Assembly (NCBI GenBank): GCA_900542285.1
Contig: UQNF01000044.1
Location: 1 to 14,609 of the forward strand
Source of the DNA: an uncultured Clostridium sp.
GTDB lineage: Bacteria; Bacillota; Clostridia; Christensenellales; CAG-138
DNA length: 14,609 nucleotides
Direction of reading: 5' to 3'
Below, in pieces: positions 1 to 7,152 of the stretch. The notes beneath the pieces are model-generated. The model had not been told where the DNA came from, searched no databases, and saw only the letters and a program-made list of their open reading frames with translations. Each line of letters opens with the position of its first letter. The first letter of the stretch is position 1. Position numbers and translations under genes: made by a program.

Positions 1-40
1 CCCTTGACTGCTCTCTTGAGAGGAAATGTGTCACCTATGC

Positions 41-71
41 TTGACGCTTCAACAAGCAAACATAGTATAAT
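41..71 (+). promoter_or_regulatory. Possible bipA promoter P1
   Basis: TTGACG at 41-46 and a perfect TATAAT at 66-71 lie 80 bases upstream of the bipA ATG. The spacer is 19 bases, longer than the ideal 17. Reading the -10 as TAGTAT at 63-68 gives 16. This is a sigma-A-type candidate only. No terminator of a preceding gene is visible in the 40 bases to its left. Confidence 0.4.
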
Positions 72-83
72 TTGCAAATCCTA

Positions 84-112
84 TTGCAATTACGGCAAAA
101 TTGGACTACAAT
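84..112 (+). promoter_or_regulatory. Possible bipA promoter P2
   Basis: TTGCAA at 84-89 and TACAAT at 107-112 are separated by exactly 17 bases and would start transcription near 119, about 30 bases before the bipA ATG. The -35 matches the consensus at four of six positions and the -10 at five of six. It could act with or instead of the candidate at 41-71. Confidence 0.35.
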
Positions 113-150
113 ACAGGCTTGGTAATACTTTGTTTGGAGTTATATTAAAT

Positions 151-1998
151 ATGAACGACAAAATCCGCAATATCGCAATAATTGCTCATGTTGACCATGG
201 CAAGACCACCCTTGTTGACCAGCTTCTCAGGCAAAGCGGAGTCTTCCGTGCCAACGAGCAGGTTCAGGACAGGGTAATGGATTCCAACGACATCGAGCGT
301 GAGCGTGGAATAACTATTCTTTCAAAGAATACATCCGTTAATTATAACGGTTATCGAATTAATATCGTTGACACTCCCGGCCATGCCGATTTCGGCGGTG
401 AGGTTGAGCGCATTCTTAAGATGGTAGACGGCGTTTTGCTTCTCGTAGATGCGTTTGAAGGCTGTATGCCGCAGACGAGGTTCGTTCTCAGGAAAGCTCT
501 TGAACTTGATAAGATCCCTGTAGTCGTTATCAACAAGATTGATCGTCCGGGCGCACGTCCTTATGAGGTCGTGGATGAGGTTCTTGGTCTGTTTATTGAG
601 CTTGGTGCAAGCGATGAACAGCTTGAATTTCCCATAGTTTATGCCTCTGCGCGTGACGGTGTTTCGGGTTACGAACCGGATCAGATGGAGCCAAACATGA
701 AGGCCGTTTTTGATACCATCATCGACCATGTACCGGCTCCGGGCGGCGAAGAGGAGGGACCTCTGCAGGTTCTGATATCTACCATAGACTACGATGACTA
801 TGTTGGCAGGATCGGTATAGGCAGGATAGAACGCGGCACTGCCGTCCGAAATCGTCTTATCACCGTGTGCTGTGCAGATCACGAGGAACATAGGGATGCA
901 AAGCTTTCGCGCCTATATCGTTTCGAAGGTCTCAAGCGCGTCGAAGCCGAATCGGTAGGTGCGGGGGATATAGTTGCACTGGCAGGCATCCCCGGAATCG
1001 CGATCGGCGAGACCGTCTGTGATCCCGGCGCTGTTGAGCCGCTGCCCTTCGTCCATATTGATGAACCGACCGTAAGCATGGACTTTATAGTAAATACCAG
1101 CCCCTTTGCAGGAAGGGAGGGCAAGTATGTAACATCAAGAAACCTCCGCGACCGCTTATTCAAAGAGGTTGAAACAAATGTTTCCATGCGCGTCGAACCG
1201 ACCGCCTCCACCGATGCATTCAAGGTCAGCGGCAGGGGAGAATTGCATCTTTCCATCCTTATTGAAACGATGCGCCGACAGGACTATGAGTTTGCGGTGT
1301 CGCGCCCCAAGGTTATCATGAAGCGTGATGAACAGGGGCATCTGCTTGAGCCTATCGAAGAATTGACGATAGATGTTCCGCAGGAATACATGGGCACCGT
1401 TATGGAAAAGCTTGGTACTCGCCGCGCAGTTTTGGTGAACATGATAAACGAGAATGAAGGCAGCGTAAGGCTGGTGTTTGATATCCCGGCGAGGGGACTC
1501 ATGGGCTACCGCAGCGAACTATTGACCGATACCAGGGGCAATGGTGTAATGAGTCATGTATTCAAGGATTATGAACCATATACCGGCGAAATCGAGGAAC
1601 GCACCAGGGGCTCCCTCATCGCTTCCGAATCCGGAGAAGCCAATTCCTATGGACTTTTCAACACGCAGGAGCGCGGAAGGCTGTTCGTAAGCCCGGGAGA
1701 TCCCATTTACGAAGGCCAGATAGTGGGTGAATGCTCTCGTAACGAGGATATCACAGTCAACGTCTGCAAGAAAAAGCACGTTACCAACATGAGAGCCTCG
1801 GGTTCGGACGAAGCGCTGAGGCTGACGCCTCCGCTTGAGCTCAGCCTTGAACAGTGCCTTGAGTTTATTCGTGATGACGAACTTGTTGAGATAACGCCAA
1901 AGAGCATCAGAATGCGCAAACGCTTCCTCACGAAGGATCAGCGAATCAAGGATTATAATCGCAGGCAGGCTCAAAATGCTGCGGATGCTGAAGAATAA
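151..1998 (+). CDS. typA: Translational GTPase BipA/TypA
   Basis: BipA is a ribosome-associated GTPase of the EF-G/LepA class that assists 50S subunit assembly, mainly at low temperature or under stress. The 615-residue product has the full G-domain motif set: AHVDHGKTT (12-20), RGIT (52-55), DTPGH (74-78), NKID (128-131) and a SAR motif near 167-169. EF-G-like domains follow, then the family-specific C-terminal domain ending in a basic IRMRKR stretch. The length is normal for the family. I chose the ATG at 151 because the protein starts directly with the conserved NIAIIAHVDHGKTT block and a GGAG lies 11 bases upstream. The frame is open back to base 4, but that extension has no family likeness and contains promoter-like DNA. 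It appears to be the first gene of a bipA-ccdA-alr transcript. Confidence 0.96.
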   Translation: MNDKIRNIAIIAHVDHGKTTLVDQLLRQSGVFRANEQVQDRVMDSNDIERERGITILSKNTSVNYNGYRINIVDTPGHADFGGEVERILKMVDGVLLLVDAFEGCMPQTRFVLRKALELDKIPVVVINKIDRPGARPYEVVDEVLGLFIELGASDEQLEFPIVYASARDGVSGYEPDQMEPNMKAVFDTIIDHVPAPGGEEEGPLQVLISTIDYDDYVGRIGIGRIERGTAVRNRLITVCCADHEEHRDAKLSRLYRFEGLKRVEAESVGAGDIVALAGIPGIAIGETVCDPGAVEPLPFVHIDEPTVSMDFIVNTSPFAGREGKYVTSRNLRDRLFKEVETNVSMRVEPTASTDAFKVSGRGELHLSILIETMRRQDYEFAVSRPKVIMKRDEQGHLLEPIEELTIDVPQEYMGTVMEKLGTRRAVLVNMINENEGSVRLVFDIPARGLMGYRSELLTDTRGNGVMSHVFKDYEPYTGEIEERTRGSLIASESGEANSYGLFNTQERGRLFVSPGDPIYEGQIVGECSRNEDITVNVCKKKHVTNMRASGSDEALRLTPPLELSLEQCLEFIRDDELVEITPKSIRMRKRFLTKDQRIKDYNRRQAQNAADAEE

Positions 1999-2018
1999 TT
2001 ATATTTATGGGAGACGGC

Positions 2019-2765
2019 ATGGAAGGCATACTTAATTCATTAACAAATTGGATCGGAACAAATCCTTGGCTTGCGCCTCTTGCAGCGCTGCTTTCGGGTC
2101 TGTTCACCTCGCTTATGCCATGCTCGCTCTCCACGATACCTCTGATAATCGGATATGTTGGAGGAAACGATGCCATAGGCGAGAACGGTAAGGGAACCAG
2201 GAAAGCGTTCTTCCTCAGCCTGATGTTTGCCCTGGGTTCTATGGTCGTATTCTGTGTCCTGGGAATGCTAGCATCCGCTATAGGCAGCTTGCTGGAGGGC
2301 GCTGAGTTTTGGCTGCACCTCCTGATGTTCGTACTGTTGACGCTTATGGCGCTTCAAGTCTGGAATGTGATAAACATTATCCCTTCAGACACATCTATTC
2401 TAACGAAGAATAAGATAAAGGGCGGGCTTGGCGCGCTTTTATCGGGACTTATCGCAGGGCTTTTCGCTTCACATTGCGCACTTCCCGTTGTTATTGCTTT
2501 GATGGCAGTGGCAGCCGAAACTACTACGGCAGGGAAGGGCCTGACTTATGGGCCGCTGCTTTTGCTGCTGTTCTCGCTTGGCCATTCCGTACTTTCGGTC
2601 GTTGCAGGTACCAGCGTAGGGTTTGTACAAAGGCTGATGTCAAGCCCAAAATATGAAAAAGCCAGTAAGATAATTCGAGTGATCCTGGGAATAATCATTA
2701 TGCTGGTTGCAGTGTATCTTCTCATCGAAGCCATACACGAAGGCCTTGGAGCACATCAGCATTGA
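2019..2765 (+). CDS. CcdA/DsbD-type thiol-disulfide membrane transporter
   Basis: This predicted inner-membrane protein of about 248 residues has six hydrophobic segments, roughly at 18-45, 65-90, 98-120, 138-165, 178-205 and 218-238. Each half carries one cysteine in the family pattern: LMPCSLSTIP (Cys35) and FASHCALP (Cys153), the pair that shuttles electrons across the membrane in CcdA and the DsbD beta domain. The likely role is to pass reducing equivalents from cytoplasmic thioredoxin to an extracytoplasmic acceptor. No such partner is encoded nearby. The start at 2019 has GGGAG five bases upstream. An in-frame ATG at 2007 would add four residues but lacks a ribosome-binding site. The gene follows bipA by about 20 bases, so co-transcription is likely. 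The family is fairly sure, the substrate unknown. Confidence 0.8.
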   Translation: MEGILNSLTNWIGTNPWLAPLAALLSGLFTSLMPCSLSTIPLIIGYVGGNDAIGENGKGTRKAFFLSLMFALGSMVVFCVLGMLASAIGSLLEGAEFWLHLLMFVLLTLMALQVWNVINIIPSDTSILTKNKIKGGLGALLSGLIAGLFASHCALPVVIALMAVAAETTTAGKGLTYGPLLLLLFSLGHSVLSVVAGTSVGFVQRLMSSPKYEKASKIIRVILGIIIMLVAVYLLIEAIHEGLGAHQH

Positions 2766-2807
2766 TCGCTTTTGAAATAAGCTTGTCAACAGGAGTATGG
2801 AGGAGAA

Positions 2808-3965
2808 ATGAACATTATCGACTGTATTGACGACAGAGCCCGAACATGGGCAGAGATCGATTTAAGCGCACTCAAGCATAATCTGGACTATGCCAAGGAG
2901 AAGATGGGCAGGAATGTGATCTGTGTTCTCAAAGCCAATGCCTATGGGCATGGTGCGGTGGAATGCGGAAGATATCTTGAAAAATGCGGGGCATATATGT
3001 TCGCCGTAGCTACGATAGGCGAAGCGTTAGAGCTGCGTGAAGCCGGGATCAAGCTCCCTGTGATGATTCTCGGATACACATCGCCGGAATACGCTGAAAT
3101 TATCAGTAAATACGATATTGAGCAGACCGTTGTAGATGAAGCTCATGCCAATGCCATGAATGAGAAGGCGGCGGAGCTTGGCGTAAAGATCAAGGTTCAT
3201 GTCGCGCTGGATACCGGTATGTCGCGAATTGGGGTATTTGCGCAGTCAGATCATGAGGCAGCAGTCGAGGCCGTTGAACGCATTTACAATCTTCCAAATC
3301 TTTCTGTCGTTGGTATGTTTACTCATTTCGCGGCAGCTGACGATCCGAACGAGAACGAATACACCAGATTTCAATATCAGAATTATTCAGCGGTTTACAG
3401 CGGACTTGCGGAGCGTGGGATAAGGATACAGAACTGCCATGTCAGCAATTCTGCCGCTATCCTTAACAGCCCGATACATTTTGACTCCGTGCGCTTTGGA
3501 ATATGCCTGTATGGCATGTATCCCGACAGCAAGCCTGTACAGAACGGACCGCTCAAGCCTGTAATGACGCTTAAATCACGTGTAACTCAGGTTAGAACAC
3601 TGCCGATGGGAACTACGGTAAGCTACGGAAGAACCTATACTACAACAAAAGAAACAAAGTCGGCGATAATTCCTGCTGGGTATGCCGACGGCTATTCAAG
3701 AAGGCTTTCGAATCAGGCATTGATTGCGATAAAGGGCAGAATGTACCGCCAGATAGGAAGGATATGCATGGATGTCTGCATGGCGGATGTGACCGATGGC
3801 TATGATTCGGCAGACGGCGTTCGAGAGGGCGATGAGGCTGTACTGTTCGGCGTAGGCGGTATGAGCATCGAAGAGGTCTCCGAGATAGTCGGAACGATTA
3901 ATTATGAGCTGACATGCCTTGTCACCAACAGAGCAAAGAGGATATATATCAACGCCGAACAATGA
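2808..3965 (+). CDS. alr: Alanine racemase
   Basis: This PLP-dependent enzyme interconverts L- and D-alanine in the cytoplasm and supplies D-Ala for peptidoglycan. The 385-residue length is typical. It opens with the family motif RTWAEIDLSALKHN. The cofactor lysine is Lys42 in VLKANAYGHG. DTGMSRIG (Arg140) and the second-domain catalytic tyrosine in VSYGRTY (Tyr273) are present, as is the substrate-contact motif IGRICMD near 317-322. A strong GGAGG lies just upstream of the ATG. The gap to the preceding ccdA-like gene is 42 bases with no hairpin, so the three genes 151-3965 may form one operon. No clear terminator follows, only A/T-rich sequence before the rplU promoter. Confidence 0.96.
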   Translation: MNIIDCIDDRARTWAEIDLSALKHNLDYAKEKMGRNVICVLKANAYGHGAVECGRYLEKCGAYMFAVATIGEALELREAGIKLPVMILGYTSPEYAEIISKYDIEQTVVDEAHANAMNEKAAELGVKIKVHVALDTGMSRIGVFAQSDHEAAVEAVERIYNLPNLSVVGMFTHFAAADDPNENEYTRFQYQNYSAVYSGLAERGIRIQNCHVSNSAAILNSPIHFDSVRFGICLYGMYPDSKPVQNGPLKPVMTLKSRVTQVRTLPMGTTVSYGRTYTTTKETKSAIIPAGYADGYSRRLSNQALIAIKGRMYRQIGRICMDVCMADVTDGYDSADGVREGDEAVLFGVGGMSIEEVSEIVGTINYELTCLVTNRAKRIYINAEQ

Positions 3966-4015
3966 GGAAAAGATGGCATTGATAATAATATAATTTTAAA
4001 ATCTCCCTGTGTGTA

Positions 4016-4044
4016 TTGACAAAATTCTGAATGAATGCTAAAAT
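4016..4044 (+). promoter_or_regulatory. rplU operon promoter
   Basis: TTGACA at 4016-4021 and TAAAAT at 4039-4044 are separated by exactly 17 bases, and TGC directly before the -10 gives an extended -10 element. Transcription should start near 4051, leaving a 5' leader of about 85 bases before rplU. It is one of the strongest promoter matches in the window, as expected for a ribosomal protein operon. Confidence 0.8.
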
Positions 4045-4050
4045 AACAAA

Positions 4051-4130
4051 CTGAGCCGCACCGAAACGGTTTAAAGTGATGCCCGGATTTCGGGCATACA
4101 CCATTAGGGCGAGACTGGTAAGAGGAGGAA
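4051..4130 (+). promoter_or_regulatory. Structured L21 leader upstream of rplU
   Basis: The untranslated leader holds a small hairpin, ACCG-AAA-CGGT (4060-4070). A stronger one pairs ATGCCCG (4079-4085) with CGGGCAT (4091-4097) around a GATTT loop. GTG at 4076-4078 could extend it by pairing with CAC at 4099-4101 across one bulged A. ACCA (4100-4103) can instead pair with TGGT (4116-4119), just before the AGGAGG at 4123-4128. Location and architecture fit the L21 leader known from Bacillota, thought to mediate autoregulation by ribosomal protein. The family assignment comes from context and eye, not from a covariance-model match. Confidence 0.6.
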
Positions 4131-4136
4131 TTCTTT

Positions 4137-4439
4137 ATGTACGCAATCATCGTAACTGGCGGTAAGCAGTACAAGGTTGAGGTTGGCAGCGAGATCATGG
4201 TCGAGAAGCTCGACAACGAGATCGGCACCAATGTTCAGTTTGATGTGCTTATGATAGCTGATGGCGAGAATGTCCGGATCGGTACCCCCGTTCTTGATGT
4301 CAAGGCACAGGCAGAAGTGCTTGAGCATGGCAAGGGCAAGAAGGTTATTGTCTTCAAGTATAAGCCCAAGAAGGACTATCGTAAAAAGCAGGGACATCGT
4401 CAGCCCTACACCAAGGTCAAGATCCTTTCAATCGGCTGA
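4137..4439 (+). CDS. rplU: 50S ribosomal protein L21
   Basis: This 100-residue protein of the large ribosomal subunit binds 23S rRNA. It shows the N-terminal signature YAIIVTGGKQYKVEVG and the C-terminal basic block KKDYRKKQGHRQPYTKVKI, both diagnostic of bL21. Length is normal. AGGAGG eight bases before the ATG fixes the start. It is first in the rplU-prp-rpmA cluster, the standard order in Bacillota, and is preceded by a leader that may autoregulate it. Confidence 0.97.
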   Translation: MYAIIVTGGKQYKVEVGSEIMVEKLDNEIGTNVQFDVLMIADGENVRIGTPVLDVKAQAEVLEHGKGKKVIVFKYKPKKDYRKKQGHRQPYTKVKILSIG

Positions 4440-4450
4440 GGGATAATTGT

Positions 4451-4780
4451 ATGACCGTGATAACCGTCTACAAAAAAGGTGGCAGGCTTGTAGGCTTTGA
4501 AGCCAAAGGGCATTCTGATTATGCTGAGGCAGGCGAGGACATTGTGTGTTCTGCGATATCTGCCGTAACTCAGACAGCAGTTCTCGGTATTACCGAGCTG
4601 GTCAAGTGTCCGGCCGCTTTCGAAATGCAGGACGGAGAGCTCTGCTTGATATTGGATGCATCCATTAGCGAATGCAAATGGCAGCAGGCAGAGTTGATAC
4701 TGGGAACGATGCTCTTGGGGCTGAGTTCCATACAGGAAGAATATAGTGATTATCTCAAACTGATAGAGAGGGAGGTTTAA
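4451..4780 (+). CDS. prp: Ribosomal-processing cysteine protease Prp
   Basis: Prp (YsxB family) removes the N-terminal leader from L27 in Bacillota and related phyla. The 109-residue product has the two catalytic motifs, GHSDYAEAGEDIVC with His21 and Cys33, followed by the conserved helix SAISAVTQTAVLGI. The family's known His/Cys pair in Staphylococcus aureus (His22, Cys34) lies at almost the same positions. It sits between L21 and L27, 11 bases after rplU and one base before rpmA, and its presumed substrate sequence is present on the next gene. A GAGGG overlapping the rplU stop codon serves as ribosome-binding site. Confidence 0.94.
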   Translation: MTVITVYKKGGRLVGFEAKGHSDYAEAGEDIVCSAISAVTQTAVLGITELVKCPAAFEMQDGELCLILDASISECKWQQAELILGTMLLGLSSIQEEYSDYLKLIEREV

Positions 4781-4781
4781 T

Positions 4782-5072
4782 ATGTTCAGGATTAATCTGC
4801 AGCTTTTCGCACATAAGAAGGGCGTAGGTAGCTCCCGTAACGGTCGTGACAGCGAATCCAAGCGTCTGGGACCGAAGCGTGCGGACGGTCAGTTCGTTCT
4901 TGCGGGCAACATCCTCGTCAGGCAGCGCGGTACTCACTTCCATCCCGGCAACAATGTCGGTATTGGCAAGGACGATACCCTGTTTGCAAAGGTTGACGGC
5001 ATCCTTCGCTTTGAAACAAAGCACGGCGGCCGCAAGTGTGTCAGCGTTTACCCCGAGGAAATCGCAGGCTAA
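4782..5072 (+). CDS. rpmA: 50S ribosomal protein L27, with cleavable leader
   Basis: bL27 reaches the peptidyl transferase centre with its flexible N-terminus. The product has 96 residues. It starts with MFRINLQLF, the leader type removed by Prp, so the mature protein should begin AHKKGVGSSRNGRDS, which matches the conserved L27 N-terminus. The rest (GNILVRQRGTHFHPGNNVG and the HGGRK block near the C-terminus) is standard. GGGAGG within the end of prp is its ribosome-binding site. The single-base gap to prp implies coupled translation. An intrinsic terminator follows 20 bases after the stop codon. In many Bacillota obg comes next, but here it does not. Confidence 0.97.
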   Translation: MFRINLQLFAHKKGVGSSRNGRDSESKRLGPKRADGQFVLAGNILVRQRGTHFHPGNNVGIGKDDTLFAKVDGILRFETKHGGRKCVSVYPEEIAG

Positions 5073-5092
5073 GTAGAATATTCATACACTAT

Positions 5093-5124
5093 AAAGGAGT
5101 TCGAGCTTTCGTACTCCTTTTTTC
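5093..5124 (+). terminator. Intrinsic terminator of the rplU-prp-rpmA operon
   Basis: AAAGGAGT (5093-5100) pairs with ACTCCTTT (5113-5120). The inner bases CGA (5102-5104) and TCG (5109-5111) pair around GCTT. The 3' arm merges into a run of six T that ends at 5123. This is a textbook Rho-independent terminator on the + strand. Confidence 0.9.
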
Positions 5125-5159
5125 TGTTTGTGGGGCTTTTAAAAAGTCGATTTTTGCGG

Positions 5160-5175
5160 TAGAATCAATGCTATG
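5160..5175 (+). promoter_or_regulatory. -10 box directly upstream of the glycosylase ATG
   Basis: TAGAAT at 5160-5165 ends seven bases before the ATG at 5173, so transcription would start at or next to the A of the start codon. No Shine-Dalgarno sequence precedes this ATG. A convincing -35 is not visible: the 17-base-spaced hexamer is TTTTAA. Together this suggests a leaderless or nearly leaderless mRNA. Confidence 0.4.
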
Positions 5176-6036
5176 GAAATAAGATTCGAAAACAACACGC
5201 TGATAATCAGCGGAATAGACGGCTTTGATCTCGCTAAATCCTGCGCCTGCGGTCAGGCGTTCAGGTGGAAGGAGAACCCGGACGGAAGCTGGCAGTCAGT
5301 TCTGCACTCTCGTCCGGTAAAGGTTAAGCAGAACGGCAGCATTCTTTCGGTTTACCCATGCAGAGAGGGAGATGAACAGCTGTTCATCGATTACTTCGAC
5401 TTGGAAAGGAACTATGCGCCCATTGTTGATTTCGTAACGTGCGACAGCACATTATGCGTCTGTATGCCTTGTGCATCGGGGATAAGGGTGTTCAATCAGG
5501 AACCGTTTGAAGCGCTTATCTCGTTCATCATCTCAGCCAACAACAATATCAAGCGTATTTCTGGCATCGTTGAGCGTCTGTGCCGTCTTGCCGGCGAAGA
5601 GTTGGAGCTTGACGGTGAAACCCTCTATGCGTTCCCGAAGCCGGAACGAATTGCTGCGCTCACGGTTGAGGAGCTGAAGGATATTGGCGCCGGATACCGT
5701 GCGCCATATATTAAAGCTTCCGCTCAGCGAATAGTCGACGGATATGACCTCGAGCCGCTAAGAAATATGAGCCTTGATGAAGCGCGCAAAGAGCTTTTGA
5801 CTTTCTTGGGCGTTGGCCCAAAGGTGGCAGACTGTATATTGCTGTTTTCGCTTGGACATACAGATGCTTTCCCTGTTGATGTTTGGATAGGCAGGGCAAT
5901 GAAAGAACTCTACTTCGATAGCGAGCCTCCAACGAAAGCGGCACTTAACAAGGTTATTGAGAACATAGGGCATTATTCAGGCATTGTGCAGCAGTACATC
6001 TTCTATTATGTCCGTTCGATAGGGCTGGGGAAGTAA
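5173..6036 (+). CDS. OGG-type 8-oxoguanine DNA glycosylase/AP lyase
   Basis: This is a base-excision repair enzyme of the HhH-GPD superfamily, predicted to remove 8-oxoguanine and nick the abasic site. The 287-residue protein has an N-terminal OGG-like beta domain (GQAFRWKENPDGSW near 27-40). Then comes the helical core with FEALISFIISANNNI (112-126). The hairpin is LGVGPKVAD (212-220), with Lys217 as presumed Schiff-base nucleophile, followed by AFPVDVW with the catalytic Asp236. These correspond to Lys249 and Asp268 of human OGG1. It lies alone after the rpmA terminator and converges on the ytxC-like gene, its stop codon only a few bases from that gene's end. The substrate is inferred from the family. 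Confidence 0.9.
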   Translation: MEIRFENNTLIISGIDGFDLAKSCACGQAFRWKENPDGSWQSVLHSRPVKVKQNGSILSVYPCREGDEQLFIDYFDLERNYAPIVDFVTCDSTLCVCMPCASGIRVFNQEPFEALISFIISANNNIKRISGIVERLCRLAGEELELDGETLYAFPKPERIAALTVEELKDIGAGYRAPYIKASAQRIVDGYDLEPLRNMSLDEARKELLTFLGVGPKVADCILLFSLGHTDAFPVDVWIGRAMKELYFDSEPPTKAALNKVIENIGHYSGIVQQYIFYYVRSIGLGK

Positions 6037-6039
6037 TGC

Positions 6040-6777
6040 TTAACTCAATATCACCACGATCTCACCGAATATGCTCTTGATAGAATCGACAAAGCCTCCG
6101 AGGGCTCCGCGGCTCAAATCGTATAGCGTAATCTTGCTGGGCGACATAGAGATTATTAACTCCAGCATTTCATCCTCGCAGCCCGGCGAGCTTTCAATGC
6201 GCAGCTCCTGACTGTCAGTCAATGTACAGCTGCCATCGGGCTGAAGCATCAGACTGACATTACCCACGTCATCGCAGGGTATGTCAATAAATGCCTTGAG
6301 TAGTCTGACCAACTCCAGATACTCATCCCTTAGAAGAATGTCGTCTATTGCGGAATCAACGCAGCTTTGCCAGAGCTTTATTTCCTCCTGCATCATAAAG
6401 TGAAGGTATCCTTCAAGTACCAAGGTGTTTTCCCTGGCAAAATAGTCACCAAGCCTTTCGGTAACGGCGTCCGGGTCCGCATGCATGAATGCCCTTGAGC
6501 AGGCGGAATGTATCACGGTGCTTTTTGATTCTGCTTCAATGTTGTATGCCTGAACCATGGAGGCTATTTCTATCCTGCTAAGGTCAAGCAGGATCACCTC
6601 GGCTATTATCCTGCATACTTCGGCAAGCTGATCTTCGTTGTACTTTATCTCCACGCAGCGCCCGCCTTGAACGGACTCGAGCACAATATTGCTTTTCACT
6701 CGATGCAGGATCCTCGTCGAGAATACTTTTAATAGATCGATATCATATTCATATGTACAAACTCTTATGTTTGCCAT
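6040..6777 (-). CDS. ytxC: YtxC-like putative sporulation-associated protein
   Basis: This 245-residue soluble protein has no signal peptide or membrane segment and no known catalytic motif. It is rich in acidic and aliphatic helices and ends in a segment like LYDLSRGALGGFVDSIKSIFGEIVVIL. Recurrent features resembling the YtxC family are the central DEYLELVRLLKAFIDI stretch and this C-terminal block. The position supports the call: ytxC is next to thrS in Bacillus subtilis and relatives, and here it also borders thrS, but diverging from it rather than in the same direction. AGGAG precedes the ATG closely. Function is unknown. The family name 'putative sporulation protein' reflects distribution more than experiment, and the match is by recognition and context only. 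Confidence 0.65.
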   Translation of the reverse strand: MANIRVCTYEYDIDLLKVFSTRILHRVKSNIVLESVQGGRCVEIKYNEDQLAEVCRIIAEVILLDLSRIEIASMVQAYNIEAESKSTVIHSACSRAFMHADPDAVTERLGDYFARENTLVLEGYLHFMMQEEIKLWQSCVDSAIDDILLRDEYLELVRLLKAFIDIPCDDVGNVSLMLQPDGSCTLTDSQELRIESSPGCEDEMLELIISMSPSKITLYDLSRGALGGFVDSIKSIFGEIVVILS

Positions 6778-6844
6778 AAATTCTCCTCACAACGATAATC
6801 TGACAATTCACATTGTATTATGTGCATTTGGAGAAAAAAGGTGC

Positions 6845-6873
6845 TTGACAATATCTTCAAGTTGAATTATAAT
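6845..6873 (+). promoter_or_regulatory. thrS promoter
   Basis: TTGACA at 6845-6850 and TATAAT at 6868-6873 are both perfect consensus hexamers with the ideal 17-base spacer. Transcription should begin near 6880, giving a leader of about 270 bases that contains the T-box. Such a strong constitutive promoter fits a gene regulated mainly by attenuation. Confidence 0.9.
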
Positions 6874-6879
6874 TCAATC

Positions 6880-7128
6880 GTTCTATGAACATTGGTGTTC
6901 TTGGATACTTGAGGACAGTAGCCGTAGTGTTTCTGCTTTAGAGAGGTGTTGCCGTGGCTGCAAGCAGCATCGCAGATAGCTTGTATGGTGAAAACCACCT
7001 CATGATATACGACTAATCATCGTGGCAGGAGTGCCTTATAACTCTTTGAGTGGCCGATTATTTCGGCAACCGAGGTGGAACCGCGGTATTACCGTCCTTG
7101 GACTTTTGTTCAGGGGCGTTTTATTTTT
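6880..7128 (+). promoter_or_regulatory. Threonine T-box riboswitch of thrS
   Basis: This leader senses uncharged tRNA-Thr and lets RNA polymerase read into thrS. The Stem I base pairs TGAGG (6910-6914) with CCTCA (6998-7002). AGTA (6917-6920) lies opposite GAAA, which precedes the probable threonine specifier ACC (6994-6996), itself followed by the usual purine. A middle helix pairs TCTGC (6932-6936) with GCAGA (6972-6976). Stem III is GCCGA/TCGGC (7053-7057/7063-7067). The T-box runs from 7073 to 7086. In the antiterminator, CCGAGG (7070-7075) pairs with CCTTGG (7096-7101) and GCGG (7083-7086) with CCGT (7092-7095), leaving the bulge TGGAACC (7076-7082) to bind the tRNA acceptor end. The specifier could be AAC in another register, but thrS downstream argues for ACC. 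Confidence 0.93.
7093..7128 (+). terminator. T-box-controlled transcription terminator
   Basis: CGTCCTTGGAC (7093-7103) pairs over all 11 positions, including three G-T wobbles, with GTTCAGGGGCG (7108-7118) around a TTTT loop. A T-rich tract follows (7119-7128). Its 5' arm shares bases 7093-7101 with the antiterminator, so the two folds exclude each other. Confidence 0.9.
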
Positions 7129-7152
7129 AAATATAACTTTAGGAGAAAGAAA

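Noticed and set aside
4..150. N-terminal extension of BipA by 49 residues
   Set aside because: The extension has no family similarity and covers two promoter-like sequences. The conserved G domain starts directly after the ATG at 151.
322..891. Long antisense open frame of 189 codons inside bipA
   Set aside because: It mirrors the codon structure of bipA, has no ribosome-binding site and no recognisable domain.
6809..6824. Sporulation sigma-factor promoter or operator for the ytxC-like gene
   Set aside because: An AATACAAT resembling a SigE -10 and a small CACAT/ATGTG inverted repeat are present, but no matching -35 was found and the repeat is too short to rely on.
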